This document shows positions 51,661 through 63,927 of a stretch of 64,000 bases of DNA, piece after piece; the stretch's first letter is position 1, and each line of letters starts with the position of its first letter. This stretch comes from Malus domestica (Eukaryota > Streptophyta > Magnoliopsida > Rosales > Rosaceae): contig NC_091670.1 in the NCBI RefSeq assembly GCF_042453785.1, forward strand, positions 35,909,501-35,973,500, given 5' to 3'. The notes under the pieces are model-generated. The model was not told the origin of the DNA. It saw only the letters and a list, made by a program, of their open reading frames with translations, and did no database searches. The translations under genes and the position numbers were made by a program.

Positions 51661-53335
51661 TGATAGGAGCATATTTATACGACTTAGTTAGCTTGTTTTC
51701 TTGCTTTTAATTAGCTAAACTATGATAATTATAGTGTTTAAAGTTATTTTCGTGCAATTTCAGGTTTTAGTGTCAAAGTATGCAAAAAGAAGCAATTTGG
51801 AACATTCTAGAGCATTTTTGGGCCAAGATTGGATTGTGCAAGCATGGAGGCATGAGGATGGACGAATTTGAAGACAAAAGAGGCTATGAACATGCTAAAA
51901 ATCTGGTGAAACAAATACAAGTTGCAAGAAGGGATAAATTTCTAGAAGGATTGACCAAAACTTCACTCAAAACCAAGAAATTCTTCAATGCCGTGGGCAT
52001 TGATTCACTTTCACCAGAAATTTGAGTGATGATGCAATGCTTAAATCACCATGACATGTGAGTGGATGATGCAATGCTTAACTCACCATGACATGTGAAT
52101 GGATGACTCAATACCTAACCCACCAACAATTCCCACTCTTTGCCTTGCTCACCTACTCAATTCCACCAGAATTTTGTGTTAAACAAGTCCATCCTTTTCC
52201 TATAAATACCATGGCAGCAACCTCATTCAAATCATCCAGAAATTAACCATTCTCCAAGCTTTCCCTTGCCTCTCCTTACATATCTAAACCTTCCCCATCC
52301 ATTCCTCCATATAACCAACCATTCAACCACCATAACCACCTTGTGCCGCCACCATTGAAGGAGAGTGAGGCGCAGAGGCAGGACAGAGGGGAGAGAAGGC
52401 AAAGGCAAGGAGAAACTGACGGGAACAACACAGAGAGCAAAGTTTCACTCCATTTTTCTTGGTTTTATCTTCTCAAACCCATGTTTTACTTTTGGTTTAA
52501 TTTGTTAATAATGTGTAACTAAATTTATTTTGGCTAGAGGTTAATTCAAAGCCATGAATATATTTGTAATATGAATTGATTACCTTCAATTGTGATTTCT
52601 GAGTTGTGATTTAATTTGCTTAACTGCTTGATTGATAACTAATTTGTGTATGTCGATTAAGAGTGCACGCTTAATTTTCATGCATGAATTTGATGCTAGA
52701 ATATAAGGGAGTTTCACCTAATCGTTATGAACTTATATTCACAAGTAGTGAAGGTTGTTATCCACAATCGTGTTAAGTGAATTCTAGGCTGGATTAACAT
52801 GCGTATTCTATAGTTATGAATGCCTAGTCAATGTTTATGATTTCCGTTGAACTTAATGATCTTTGTTGAATGTCTCTATCATGCGTATTCCATAGTTAGG
52901 GATTTTGATGAGGAATAATTTGGTTGTAATGCGTATTCCATTCAATCCAATGAATCTAGGGAAATCTAAGAGTTAATTTAAGCGGACCTAATTAACTTGG
53001 AACATTGTCATTCACAATTTATTGAAAGAACAACTGAAAATCAATTTAGGTTGCATATGTGTCATGTGTGGAGAAAAACCCTCTAGCTAGTCCGTCATCT
53101 ATCCTTTTACCTTAATTTCATGCTTTTGTCAATTTTGTAATTTATTTAAGTTTAATTTACTTCTCGTCAAAACCAAACCCCCCCATTATTAAATTATATT
53201 ATTTAGTTAGTTTTCATTGTTGTTAGTCTTTTAATTCAATTTCCGTCCATTTCAGTTCCTAGTGTCTAATTTGATTGTTTTCATTATTTTGAGTCATTCT
53301 AAGTGTGTTTCGAGTTAATGACCGGAGCAATCTAG
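51661..53335 (+). repeat. Partial 3' LTR of the gypsy derivative
   Basis: Begins TGATAGGAGCATATTTATAC and runs at least 1.67 kb. The typical LTR 3' end is missing at the LINE junction. The 81-codon frame at 51780-52025 lies inside the LTR and is not a gene. TCCTATAAATACCATGG at 52198-52214 looks like a promoter TATA region. Confidence 0.65.
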
Positions 53336-53980
53336 CGACGATCACAAAAAGCGACCGTTTTTGCTACCTAGGATCTATCTTGCAAGAGAACGGAGAATTA
53401 GATGGAGATCTCAACCATAGAATACAAGCTGGATGGATGAAGTGTAAGAGTGCATCCGGCGTGTTGTGTGATCGTCGTAGGTCACTGAAGCTCAAGGGAA
53501 AATTTTATAGGACGGCAATAAGGCCAGCGATGTTGTATGGCACAGAATGTTGGGCGGTGAAGCATCAACACGTACACAAAATGGGTGTAGCGGAGATAAG
53601 GATGCTTTGTGGGATGATTCGTGGGATGTGTGGGCACACGAGAAAGGAGAAGATTGTGAATGAGGATATCCGAGGTAAAGTAGGAGTAGCCGAAGTTGAA
53701 GGAAAGATGAGAGAAAATCGGTTACGGTGGTTTGGACATGTGCAAAGAAGGCCTACTGACGCTCCGGTTCGAAGATGTGACTACGGAACAGAGGTTCGGG
53801 GCCGAAGGGGTAGAGGAAGACCTAGGAAAACTTTGGAAGAGACCCTAAGAAAAGACTTAGAGTACTTGGATCTAACGGAAGACATGACACAAAACCGAGC
53901 GCAATGGCGTTCTAGGATTCATATAGCCGACCCCACTTAGTGGGAAAAGGCTTTGTTGTTGTTGTTGTTGTTGTTGTTGT
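53336..53980 (+). mobile_element. RTE-type LINE, 5'-truncated, 3' end of ORF with (TTG)n tail
   Basis: The open frame at 53305-53940 (about 195 LINE-derived codons from KSDRF at 53347) encodes the C-terminal end of an RTE reverse-transcriptase protein: RFCYLGSILQ, RAIRP-type AIRPAMLYGTECWAVK, RLRWFGHVQRRP, RGRGRPRKT. It stops at 53940 and is followed by CCACTTAGTGGG and about nine TTG units. Catalytic polymerase motifs and the endonuclease are absent because of 5' truncation. The reading frame is intact, so this copy is fairly young. Its insertion cuts off the gypsy LTR. Confidence 0.82.
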
Positions 53981-54286
53981 ATATGTGTGTGCAAAGAGAG
54001 GAAGCTTGGTGTTTTGTTGCGTCGACGTGTCAAAGAGAAATGGGAAAAAAAGGACACGCAGAAAGGGGTCTTCCCTATCCCACACTGCTTGAGTGAGAGA
54101 GTACAAGTGGCCTCCCTTGTTTTGGTGCTCAGTTTTGATTTGCAGCACACTGTTCAAGCATATATGATACAGAAACCCTAACAAAGGAGTTTTTTCTTCC
54201 CTTTTCCTTTCTTTCCTTTACCCACCAATTTAACTCTTAGAATACAAATTTTAGGGTTTCTCTAGTATGCTGTATGGGATATGCTG
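53981..54286. other. Intergenic, no gene
   Basis: Minus-strand frames here are antisense to the LINE tail and are rejected. Confidence 0.5.
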
Positions 54287-54590
54287 AGATTTAAGCGATT
54301 AGATCCTTGGCCATTCGATACTTTGACCACACATTTTGACCTTTCATTCATTTGGTGTATGCCCACGTTATAATATAGTTATTGTTCCTATATAATTTTC
54401 GGAGAAATTAGTGTGGTATTGAAGAATGAATACCTGAGGTTTGAACAATTAGATCCTTTGCTGTTGGATACTTGACCACACATTCTAACATTTTATTCAT
54501 GAGGTGTAGGTCATACATTATAATATAATAAAATTTCCGCAAATTTTAACCTCACTATATATTTTTGAACAAATTATTATGTGGTACTAA
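54287..54590. repeat. Diverged tandem duplication, about 145-bp unit, two copies
   Basis: Copies at about 54287-54430 and 54434-54590 share TTAGATCCTT-GC, GA-ACTT-GACCACACATT, TATAATATA and GTGGTA-T-A--A in the same order. Confidence 0.6.
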
Positions 54591-54909
54591 AATGCTAATT
54601 GCATAGTGTAATAATCTACTCGTTGGGAATTGGTTGCTATGATACCTCTTTACTTCAAATTGTAAAGTGTCCTTTTGTCCCGATAAATTTTTGCAATTTG
54701 CTCCTACTTGACAATATGCCAATAAGATGTTTAGGAAAAGAATATAACTTATTTCACACTCAACAAAATTTCCTACTCCAGATTAACCTCAATTCTCCCC
54801 AACGAGAAGAAAATTTCAACGATTCTCACAACAATCCGTGTACAGTTCAACACATCAGAGAACCCTTGCAGTCCAAGCACGTCAAGCTTTGCAAGATACT
54901 GTCTCAGGC

Positions 54910-56619
54910 TCAGGTCTTATTTACACCAGGTGTTTGTAGAAGGTCGAATGAAACATCTTGTTGCTTCTTCGGCAGCAAAGAAAACCACTTTCTTATAGAC
55001 TCAGCCGGACCGGACTGACTTGCAATGGCTGCAGAGTTCGCATTATTCTGAATAATTGTTTTGAAATCACAAGAGAGAAGCCCCAACAATGCCGTAACAG
55101 TGGCAATTTGGGTAGGAAGACCGACACTCATTGCAGAGTCCAGACATAAAAATGCAGATAATTCCCCCCTCAAGATTTCAACTTCTTTATCTCCATATCC
55201 AAGGTCATTAACTCCGATCCTGAAAACAAGTAACATATCGTTAAACTCAAGTACTGGCACTAGTAGCATTACAACATTTGGCTTTATATAAAGATTAGAA
55301 GAAAGTAAAGAAGAACAATAATTCCAGCAGAAAAAAGAAAAAGAAAAATGCAAGGGAAAGTAATCAAAGACATACCTCCCAAGCTGACCAAGGAGAACAA
55401 CAATTCCAGCAATCACATTCTCAGCCATGCATGATTCCATAACTTTTAATAGCCGCGGGATAATATTAGCACTTGTCCATTCCCAACTCTGCATTCAAAA
55501 GAGAAAAACAAGCAGCAAGTCCAAAAATTAGTACCTAATAAACCAATAAATTATCAAACTGAAAAGACAACAACAAATTGAGAAAATTCATACTCAGAAG
55601 GATATTAACACATACCATCTTGATTGCAACCAACTCCACCAATGATAGGAGGTCACTGAGATCACAATCCAAGAAATTGGTAGGAGTGTTTGATTGAATA
55701 GAAGCATTCATTTGGAGCCCTTCTAAAAGCAATGATATAGCAGCATCCATAGAAACAGCATCATCAAAAAATGGGCAATTGATACATGGACTGAACATGG
55801 TTCGAGAATTGCTCGCAGATGGAATAAAAGAACTAGCAGTATCTGATGAGCTTACTCCCTCAAGGTATGTAACAATGGATTTCAAGATAATCACTAAATT
55901 GGAATTGCCAAAGTTAAAAAACTTCTCTCCACCCAGATAAGCAAAAACATGTAGGATAGTCAGAATCAATGAATGATTGGACCTGCTAATCCGCAAAATA
56001 TTGTAAGACATTTCACAAATAAAACCATTGTGGTCAATTGCTGCACATATTGATGCTAATACAATGCTCCCTGCTACCAACTCATCGGCTGATGCTGGTC
56101 GAGGGGATATATGAACCCCATCAATCAGGGTCTCTGAAGATTCATCCTTACACACCACAAATCTTCCATTTATTAGGAATTCCTCCATGATATTAAGTGA
56201 TTCCTCCAAACTACCAAATTCTGCAAATATGCTTCTCCCTTCCCAATCAGACATCACTGCACAAAGGGAAAAAACAGTATGATTAATGAACAAAATCCAG
56301 GATGAAACCAATAATGGCTTTCTAAATTATAACAAACATGATCAAGGAAAAAAATCAACAGACCTGAGCACATGTGTCCAACATAAGAATCCAAGCAGGG
56401 GGTTGACGTCCAATTCAAGCTCCCAAATTTACTCAAAGCAGCAGTGGAGAAGTTAAGCAGCAACAATGAAAACAATACGCAAACCTTTTCCCTATACAGG
56501 ATCACCAAAAATAAATCAATTAGCACATATATCCACTAGTAAACTAAGCATAAGACCTCTTTATATATACCAACTTGGCAGTTCGAAAATAAAACAAGAT
56601 TAAGATCAATATAAGGACC

Positions 56620-56682
<63 letters not shown>

Positions 56683-59600
56683 CTTGGGAAATAGTTTTTC
56701 TTCAGTCTTGAGAGCAAGCAGAATTTCTAGCACCCTCCAATCTGTATCAGTAACCAAAGGGCATTGTGTAATACAAGCTCTGAAGGCATAACGTATCCTA
56801 GAAATGCTGCTGCTGTCTTTAAAATTAGATAACACCACATATCCAAGTTCACTTCCAAGGGGGAACACAGCCTCCACATTTCTTGCAAACGGAGCATCAG
56901 ACATCAGTTCAGCACCAGAGTCCTCGAGATCACAAGCTTTTGTAACTGCAGAATTACCCAAAACGTTCCCGCTCTTCCCTAGTATGTCAAGAGCATCAAC
57001 TTCAACTCCACAAGAGGGTGGCCGTTTTTCTTTACTTGACAATCCTTCACAGTAGGATTCCTTTAATGAAGGTTTAATCTTATCTGCACTGGATGCTTCA
57101 AGGCCTTGAACCTCAATCTCGGGAAGTGTAGGAGACAGTGGCATTTCCATTGCCATCCTGTAGCATTCCTCATCAGAAGCATTGTCCAAGTCTAACAGTT
57201 TCAGGTAGTCCCCATCAGTTACTTCATCAAAACTTGGCAAAGTTTCAAAATCACTTGTAGCAGAACCATTTATGCCTTTTCTGCTTGCTTGAGCAACCCC
57301 TATCAGCTCATTAGCATTTAATGGAACTTGTCTGCAAACATTTGCACATCCAAAGACTTCATTTTCAAATTTATCGGCCGTATTTTGCTCATTACTGTCA
57401 GCATATTTCTGCATTGCCAGTTTATCTTCAATACCTTCATTTCCCTTTTCATATAGCATTCCATGCATTGCATTACCCTGCAGACTAGGAAGGAGATATC
57501 TCCCTTCTTCATAAGGTATTTTCATTTGCTTGTCCAACAAAAAATGCAAAACAGAAAGGTTTTCCTCTACCCGAAGGTGCAACTGCTTACCCTCTGTATA
57601 TAAATTCTCAATTGATTCAACTACCTGAAGTATCCTCTTTCTTTTCCTGCTATGCTCATTAACTCTTCCAACCCCATCAGTTCTAACAGGACTTCTGACA
57701 CTGTTTTCAGCAACCACAGCAGCATTTTCATTGCAATTTATTTTAGTAACCTCAGCAGACAAGTTGGATACTGTTGGTTGCACATTCTCTTCAACCAATT
57801 TTTCCTGTGAGCCCACCAACTGTCTATCAGAAAAAGATTCCATACTGGAATGTATTGCACAACTCTCTAACATTTTTCGGTTAGAGCCTCTGACTGGAGA
57901 CTCCAATATAGAATCAATACCTGAGATAGAATCAGTGCAGTTTCCTCCAGATAAAAGAAGAAATGGTGCAGTATGTTGCATGGCTTCCCTTGCATCCAAA
58001 ACTGGGCTGCCAGGCCTGAGACGCTTAACTCCACTTTGAAGGTTCATCTACAAATTGCATGACTCCATTTCAGTAAACAGAAAAGAACTACAATGTTGTG
58101 AAATTCAAATTACTGATAATATTCGGGTAAATAATGTAAAAGTCCAAGAAAGAAAGATTATGCTTGTTAAAGACAAGACATACCCAAAAATATTAAATAA
58201 AAACCCATGCATTGGAAGCAAAACTAAATATTTGAAAGGTTAACTGGCATAAGTCACATGTAAAAGGAAACATGCAACTCTCTGACACAAAACTACAACT
58301 ACAAAGTAGGTGTGAGAGTAAAATTATCACGTTCTCCCCATTTCTAAGAAAAGAACAAAAGAGGAGCTGAGTGTTTTTCTTAGGAAAACTAATGAAAAGG
58401 GCTTCAAAACTTTTGAGTTTTAACCAAAAACCATCCTATAACTTTATTTAATGATAAGGACAAGAGAAAGAAACAAAAAACAAAAAAACAAAAAAAAACA
58501 TAACTAAAGGTGCGTGCAAAGAGCACCCAACCAATCCTTCAGTTGCATAACCCTTTGACATAATCCAAGCATATTTTATTCCTCTAAAATTAAGATTTCA
58601 AATTGAAGTGGGTTCCGTTCAATTCAAAACCACATCTGGGCCAGTATGGTTGGGAGGGAGTCGGTCAGTTGTGGGTTGGGATGGTTGGGGGTAGGGGTGG
58701 GGCAACATCATTGACAACATCGTTGGACTCATCACCCATTTTTCTAGTAATGGTATTGAGCTATTAGCCATGCATGACTTTAACGGCGTGGACGTTGATC
58801 TGTATCATTTTTTTTTTTTTGTCTTTTTATTGCATTCTAGTGAAAGAACTTGAAAATCTGGGACGAGCATCTACCGTTAAGTTTCATAAACAGTGTAGTA
58901 CCATTAAGTTTCATAAACAGTGTCATACCGTTAAATTTCATAAACAGTGTCATACCGTTAAATTTCATAAACAATTTGTGTGGGGCGCACGGGTCCGCCC
59001 GTCAGTTATTTATTTATTTATTTTTAATATTAAAATTATGTCTTTTCATTAAAATTTAAGTTTTTTATCCCTTTTATTAAAATTTAAGTTTTTTTCATTA
59101 AATAAAGTTATAGCATGGTTTTTTTATTAAAATAAACTTTGTCAAAGCCCCTTTCATGAAAGTTCCCTATTTTCTTTCCTATGTTTCTACTTGTACTTGG
59201 AGGTAAAAGAAATGTTTCAGGGCTAGACTAAAGAGTTCAAACATATGACTCACCAACTTAAGACACCTTTTTGAAGTTTGAACCTTATTAGTGTTATTCT
59301 GGTATTATTCTATAACTTTCCAATCATTGAACCAGATTACAGCACTAAAAGCCATCAGATGAATAAGGTTCATTTGTCATCAACAACGCCTGAAAAAAGA
59401 AAATAAATCAACAGTAGCTGTAGCAAATGCTAAAACATATATGTTATGCTCCGAGTATAGATTCCTAAACACTATCATGAAAACTAACAATACTAATTAT
59501 CTACAAAATCAAATTGAAATATGGTAGTAATAGAGATTAGGCTGAAGAAAACGAACCTTTTTTGGGTCATCTATACCTTCAGCACTACGTGAGAAAGCTT

Positions 59601-61819
59601 TATTTAGCATACCCAGGCGCTGTGAAAATTGATCAAACTCCACTTGCAAGCGACCTAGTTCTCGTTGCAAGATACTGTTCCGACTTCTTTCCAGCTTGAC
59701 CACTTCTTTAGCATGCTTTTTCTGCTTTTTCTCAAACTTAAGTTGTTTCTTCAAATAATTCACTTCTACACTTTCAGCACCCCTATCTTTTTGAAGTTCT
59801 ACAGCAGATGCATCAATCAATTTTCTGGAGGATAATTCCACAATTTTCTTCTTAGCGTCGTCCAACTGCCTAGACAGATGATCAGCACGAGATTTTTCTT
59901 CCATAGCCTTCTTCCAATTCACTTCCACAATCTTTTTCTGCTTTTCAGCTTTCACCCTCTCTGATTCTGCCCCTTTTTTCTCCTTTATTACCTTCTGTTT
60001 TTCAATTTCGTACCTTTTGTTCACTTCCTCAAAATATGGATGCTCCAAAACCAACTTCAATTCATCTGATTTACTCTCTTGGAAAGTTACCCCACTTCTA
60101 TTGTTATCAGATTGGGCGTTTGGAGCCTCATCCAATTCTCTTAAACGCCTAATTTCATTTATCTCTTTCTGTAACTCATCAATCTTTTTACTACACTCTA
60201 CCAATTCCAAAGACAATCTTTCAACATGACATTTTTCTTCCATAGTCATCTTCCTATTGGCTTCAGCAAACTTCCTTTGCTCTTCAGCCTTGGCCTTCTC
60301 TGAATTTGCAATCTCTCTCTCCTTGACCACCTTCTGTTTTTCTCCCTCAATCTTCTTGTTTGCCTCAACAAGCTTCAATGTCTCAGAAGCCAAATCAGAA
60401 CGTGCTTTATGAGCTTCTTTCTTCAGTACCTCCAACTGAAGCTCATAATTCTCAGCCTTCTCTCTTTCAGTATTGGCACGCTTCCTTTCGTCATCAACCT
60501 TACTTTTTTCAGCTTTAGCAGCTTTTCGTGCTTCAGAAGCCTTCTTCTTCTCCACGTCAACATTCTTACTTTCTGAGTCTGCCCTTTTCTTCTCTCTCTC
60601 AATAAGCTCCTTGAGATGATTAATTTCCTTTTCATAGTCAGCAACTTGAGCTTTAAGAAGGTTTACTTCACTTTTATCTTCAGCATCTGCATTTTCTCTC
60701 TGCTTTAGAGAATATATCTCAGATTTCAACCCAGAAATATCGTTCTCCAGAGATGCCCTAGCAGCAGATTCTTTTACTTTCTCCTCTTTCTCAACATCGG
60801 CATTCTTACATGCTGAGTCTGCCCTTTTCTTCTCTCTTTCAATATGAACATTGAGACGATAAATTTCCTTGTCCCGGTCAGAAACTTGTGCTTTGAGAAG
60901 GTTTAGTTCACTTCTATATTGAGCATCTACATTTCCTCTCGGCTTTAGGGAAATATCAGATTTCAACCCAGAAATTTCTTTCTCCAAAGATATTCTAGCA
61001 GCAGATGCGTTTTCTTTCTCCTTTTTCTCAATATCTACCCGTGCTCGCTCTTCCTCTAGTGCTGCAAGTACAGAGTTAGAAAAGCAAGAAAAGGAGGTTA
61101 GTCACTTGGAAAAGTTATTAGCACACTCTCTATCATAACTATTTACAAACTAACATTGCATTTTAACCGGAAAGCTTCAGAAAAGCATTTCATTTTAACC
61201 TAGTTTTGCATCTGGTTCTAGATTTTTACACATAAAGTGACATTGTGTTTAACATGAAACAAACAAATCTCACGGGTAAACTAATAACATTAAAGCATAA
61301 ATTTGAACAGGTAGGGAACTAAAAAAGTATAACCTGCTTTGACAACTAACTGAACTTTAAAACTTTTCGACATAAAACAAACAGGTACCCAATTTACAGC
61401 TACTTGAATGGAGCTTCAGATGTGAATTTCGTTAACAAACCCACAATCCAAGTGAGTCATGTTCAGAAATTATTAACATTTCAATAGCTTACTTAACAAT
61501 ACGAAATTTTTAATGTCTGAAAGATCCTATAAAATTTACCTTTCTTGAGATTGGAATTCTCGGATTGAGCTCTTTCAACCTCCTGTTGAAGTAATTGCAC
61601 AGCTTCCCGCAGTGCATTCCGTCCCTTTTCGAGCTTCGAGTACTTATGTTTCCACTGCATAGCAAGCAAAAAATTGGGTGACAATGAAATCGAATACCAA
61701 TAAATTCAAAATATTAAAACTTCAGAAAAAAAAAAAATTGAAAATTTGAAAAATTGAACCCTTACCGTAGCACAGCACGAATTGACCACCTGGGGATTCA
61801 CTGGCCCGTCTGCCGCCAT
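54910..61819 (-). CDS. MEE22: Large coiled-coil protein, probably EMB1611/MEE22 (eight exons)
   Basis: Exons in transcript order: 61819-61766, 61654-61540, 61061-59557, 58047-56684, 56491-56364, 56256-55616, 55488-55376, 55219-54910. All introns are GT-AG and the phases join, giving 1409 residues. The start is MAADGPVNPQVVNSCCATWKHKYSKLEKGRNALREAV; an in-frame ATG lies 12 bases upstream. Residues of about 60-560 are Lys/Glu-rich heptads, a long coiled coil with internal repeats (AEK--VDDERKRANTEREKAE-like). The C-terminal half is a mostly helical region ending LLPKKQQDVSFDLLQTPGVNKT. The plan and N-terminus fit the plant-specific EMB1611/MEE22 protein needed for embryo and shoot-meristem development; that name is from memory. 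It is the only complete non-BBE host gene in the window. Confidence 0.85.
56623..56676. repeat. (AG)27 microsatellite in intron 4 of the MEE22-like gene
   Basis: Perfect 54-base dinucleotide repeat. On the transcribed strand it is (CT)27, beginning 7 bases after the exon 4 donor GTAAATA. Confidence 0.92.
58382..59168. mobile_element. 787-bp DNA transposon-like element with about 75-bp inverted ends, in intron 3
   Basis: The left end AGGAAAACTAATGAAAAGGGCTTC... and the inverted right end AGGGAACTTTCATGAAAGGGGCTTTG... both run on to CTATAACTTTATTTAATG. The insertion lies wholly inside intron 3 (58048-59556) of the MEE22-like gene. No transposase frame is present. The starting motif matches the MITE at 367-520. 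The flanks share a TTTTCT core but give no clean duplication. Confidence 0.65.
58873..58980. repeat. Four 27-bp tandem units
   Basis: Units start at 58873, 58900, 58927 and 58954 with ACC(G/A)TTAA(G/A)TTTCATAAACA. They lie inside the intronic element; the last unit is degenerate. Confidence 0.88.
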
Positions 61820-61887
61820 TGCTGCAATCATGTCGCCAAATCAAAGAAGCTTTAGAAATGAAAGGTGAAAAGTTAACGAATTGATAT

Positions 61888-61918
61888 ATAGAGAGAGCGA
61901 GAGAGAGAGAGAGAGAGT
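61888..61918. promoter_or_regulatory. GA-rich tract in the leader/promoter of the MEE22-like gene
   Basis: GAGAGAGCGAGAGAGAGAGAG run, 69-99 bases upstream of the ATG (61819). CT/GA tracts are common near plant transcription starts. Confidence 0.55.
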
Positions 61919-61919
61919 C

Positions 61920-63492
61920 GTACTGGTTCTATTGCAGTGGGACGAAGGAGTTGAAGTGGCCCATTAACAAGCAGCAAAAACCCTAAATCCCCAAATTGTT
62001 GATGAATCTCTCAACGCAAAAGAGAGCGAGAATCCAACACAAATTACAACTGACCATTGAATACCGGCAGTGAGAGGAAGGAACCCTATGTGGTTTGGGT
62101 CGGTAAACCCGATTCCTAATCGGATCCTTAAACCCCACAATCCTCAAAAAAAATTTCACTCTGTCGACCATTTGAAAACCAAAAATACACAATCAGACTG
62201 CATTCTGGCCTCGGCCCACATTCAGATCCAAGTCCATTTCAAACCAGCAATTAGCCCAGCCCAATATGGAATGAAAAATCAAATATGTGTGGTGGATGTA
62301 TGTTTCAAAACTGGGCGAACAAGTGTTGCAGTATTATTGGTTCATGTCATTAGATACAGAAACGAGCGTTGGCAAGTCTTCAGACTGCCTTCAAGGGCGC
62401 TAGCGAATACCCGTGGCGATTATCGTCAGGGGTGCCCATGTTTCATGCTACAACTCCTCTGATTTTCTTCAAGCAGTCAAGACCTAAGTATTGTCCTTTT
62501 AATACATTTTTTTCCAGTATACATTTCGAGACTTATTTTCACTAATGTAATTAAGACACTCGATGCGATGTTCACTTAGCAAAGTATGAGAGAATACTAA
62601 ATCAGGTAACCTAGGATTATAGAAAGTAAGGAAATGGAATCAGATAAACTATCCTCATAATTAATCTAATTCATGATTTTAAATACTCAACTACGGATTT
62701 TAAGAAGAAACCCACCCTTCAAAAGAAAATTACGAAGGTTGTTTTTAATTGGACCATAAAAGTTTAGCGTCAAGACATATTTACAACCTCAAGCCAGAAT
62801 GTCTTTTTTAGTAATTATGATAAGCCTCGTACACACAACCTCACATTGGAAGGTTGTTTTTTGATAATTATGATGAACGTCGTACCACAAGAGTATTCTC
62901 CGATCATGTAGCAAATTATCTCCTACCTGAGTATGGTTTTCGATGATATCTTTAATTTAATAATGTCCAGACAAATTCACGATTTATTGAAAAAATAGAT
63001 TCAAAAAATTGATAAATAAGTCTTACCCTCAATTCAAATATTCAAATTCAAATTTATATTCTCAATGCTATAGCTAAAGTCAACAAAGGGAATCAGATCA
63101 ACCATCCACATAATTAATCTAATTCATGATTTTAAATAATCAAACAATTGATTGCAGACCATTGAAAAGTCCACTCTCGAGGAAAACATGCAACAAGATA
63201 GCTTAAGAGCCAAGGCAAAATATAGACAACTTGGAGACAGCCTCCTCCCATAAACAAGCAATGAATCCGACGACAATAATCCATGTTATGTTAATTTCTA
63301 CATGACAGCACCACAAAAATTGACACCTCCATCCCACATGCCATGCCAACCCGAAGACGTCGATAAATTACGTGTACAGCAAATTTAGGAGACATTTAGG
63401 AGACAGCAAATTAAAGAATATTAATGTTGAAATTCACTTTCACTTGCTTATCCTAACCCAATGCCGGGTGCTAATCCCTTCTTCTTCCAAAG
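61920..63492. other. Intergenic between the MEE22-like gene and the FAH gene
   Basis: No gene seen. A 54-bp direct repeat (GAATCAGAT-AAC-ATCC-CATAATTAATCTAATTCATGATTTTAAATA) lies at 62637-62690 and 63090-63143. The plus-strand frame at 62070-62462 has no family motif. Confidence 0.5.
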
Positions 63493-63927
63493 TTATCTGA
63501 CTTTCTTGGCTGCTTTCGATTCTGGAAGTGTTCCGAACACCCTGTCCCATAAGCTTGAAGTTATTCCGAAGCCCTTATCTTGGATCCTGAAGTGATGATT
63601 CAGGTGGTATTTCTGCAAACACAAGCAAACACCGTGTTATTCTTGTTGGGCATTGACCAGTTCCCGTCAAGCAGAAGGTGTAAAAGATTTGTAAGTTCTG
63701 ATCATGATTACAATGCAAACAGAGATATTAGGTCTAATGGGTAAAATTCCTGCAAGGATGAAAAGCGTAGTGATCTTTACCTTCAGATTTCGGGGTACCT
63801 CACTTGATGGCTGGCCGTGATGAAGATAGTAATGGGTGCAATCATACATCACGTAGCCCAATAAACCGCCTCCAAACAAAGCAGGAGCAACAGTAGGAGA
63901 GGCCATCAGCTTCACCAAGTTAAAGAA
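63493..63927 (-). CDS. FAH: Fatty acid 2-hydroxylase, last two exons (gene runs off the right edge)
   Basis: Penultimate exon 63927-63781 encodes FFNLVKLMASPTVAPALFGGG ... GYVMYDCTHYYLHHGQPSSEVPRNLK. The last exon 63612-63493 encodes KYHLNHHFRIQDKGFGITSSLWDRVFGTLP and ends KKVR. Both splice sites are canonical and phase 0. The histidine clusters HYYLHHGQP and HLNHHF belong to the di-iron site of the fatty acid hydroxylase superfamily. The sequence matches plant FAH1/FAH2, ER enzymes that 2-hydroxylate the acyl chain of sphingolipids. The intron, 168 bases, is AT-rich. Upstream exons lie beyond the window. Confidence 0.9.

Larger units (their letters stand above)
46600..53335 (+). mobile_element. 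Deleted Ty3/gypsy (Athila/Tat-like) derivative
   Basis: The left part encodes the C-terminal Gag linker of this group. It jumps straight to the conserved non-coding tail after pol (CGCTTCTTGGGAGGCAACCCA near 47838), so protease, reverse transcriptase and integrase are gone. A 3' region with an antisense ORF follows, then a purine tract GTGTGGGGGAAAT, and a partial 3' LTR from 51661 (TGATAGGAGC). No 5' LTR is found. The right LTR end is lost where an RTE LINE begins. The limits are approximate. Confidence 0.7.

Noticed and set aside
51780-52025. 81-codon ORF
   Set aside because: Lies inside the gypsy LTR, with no domain and no neighbours supporting a gene.
58873-58980. Possible CRISPR-like or satellite array
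   Set aside because: Units are directly adjacent without spacers and number only four, in a plant intron.
62070-62462. 130-codon ORF upstream of the MEE22-like gene
   Set aside because: No recognisable domain, promoter context or codon pattern. Probably chance.
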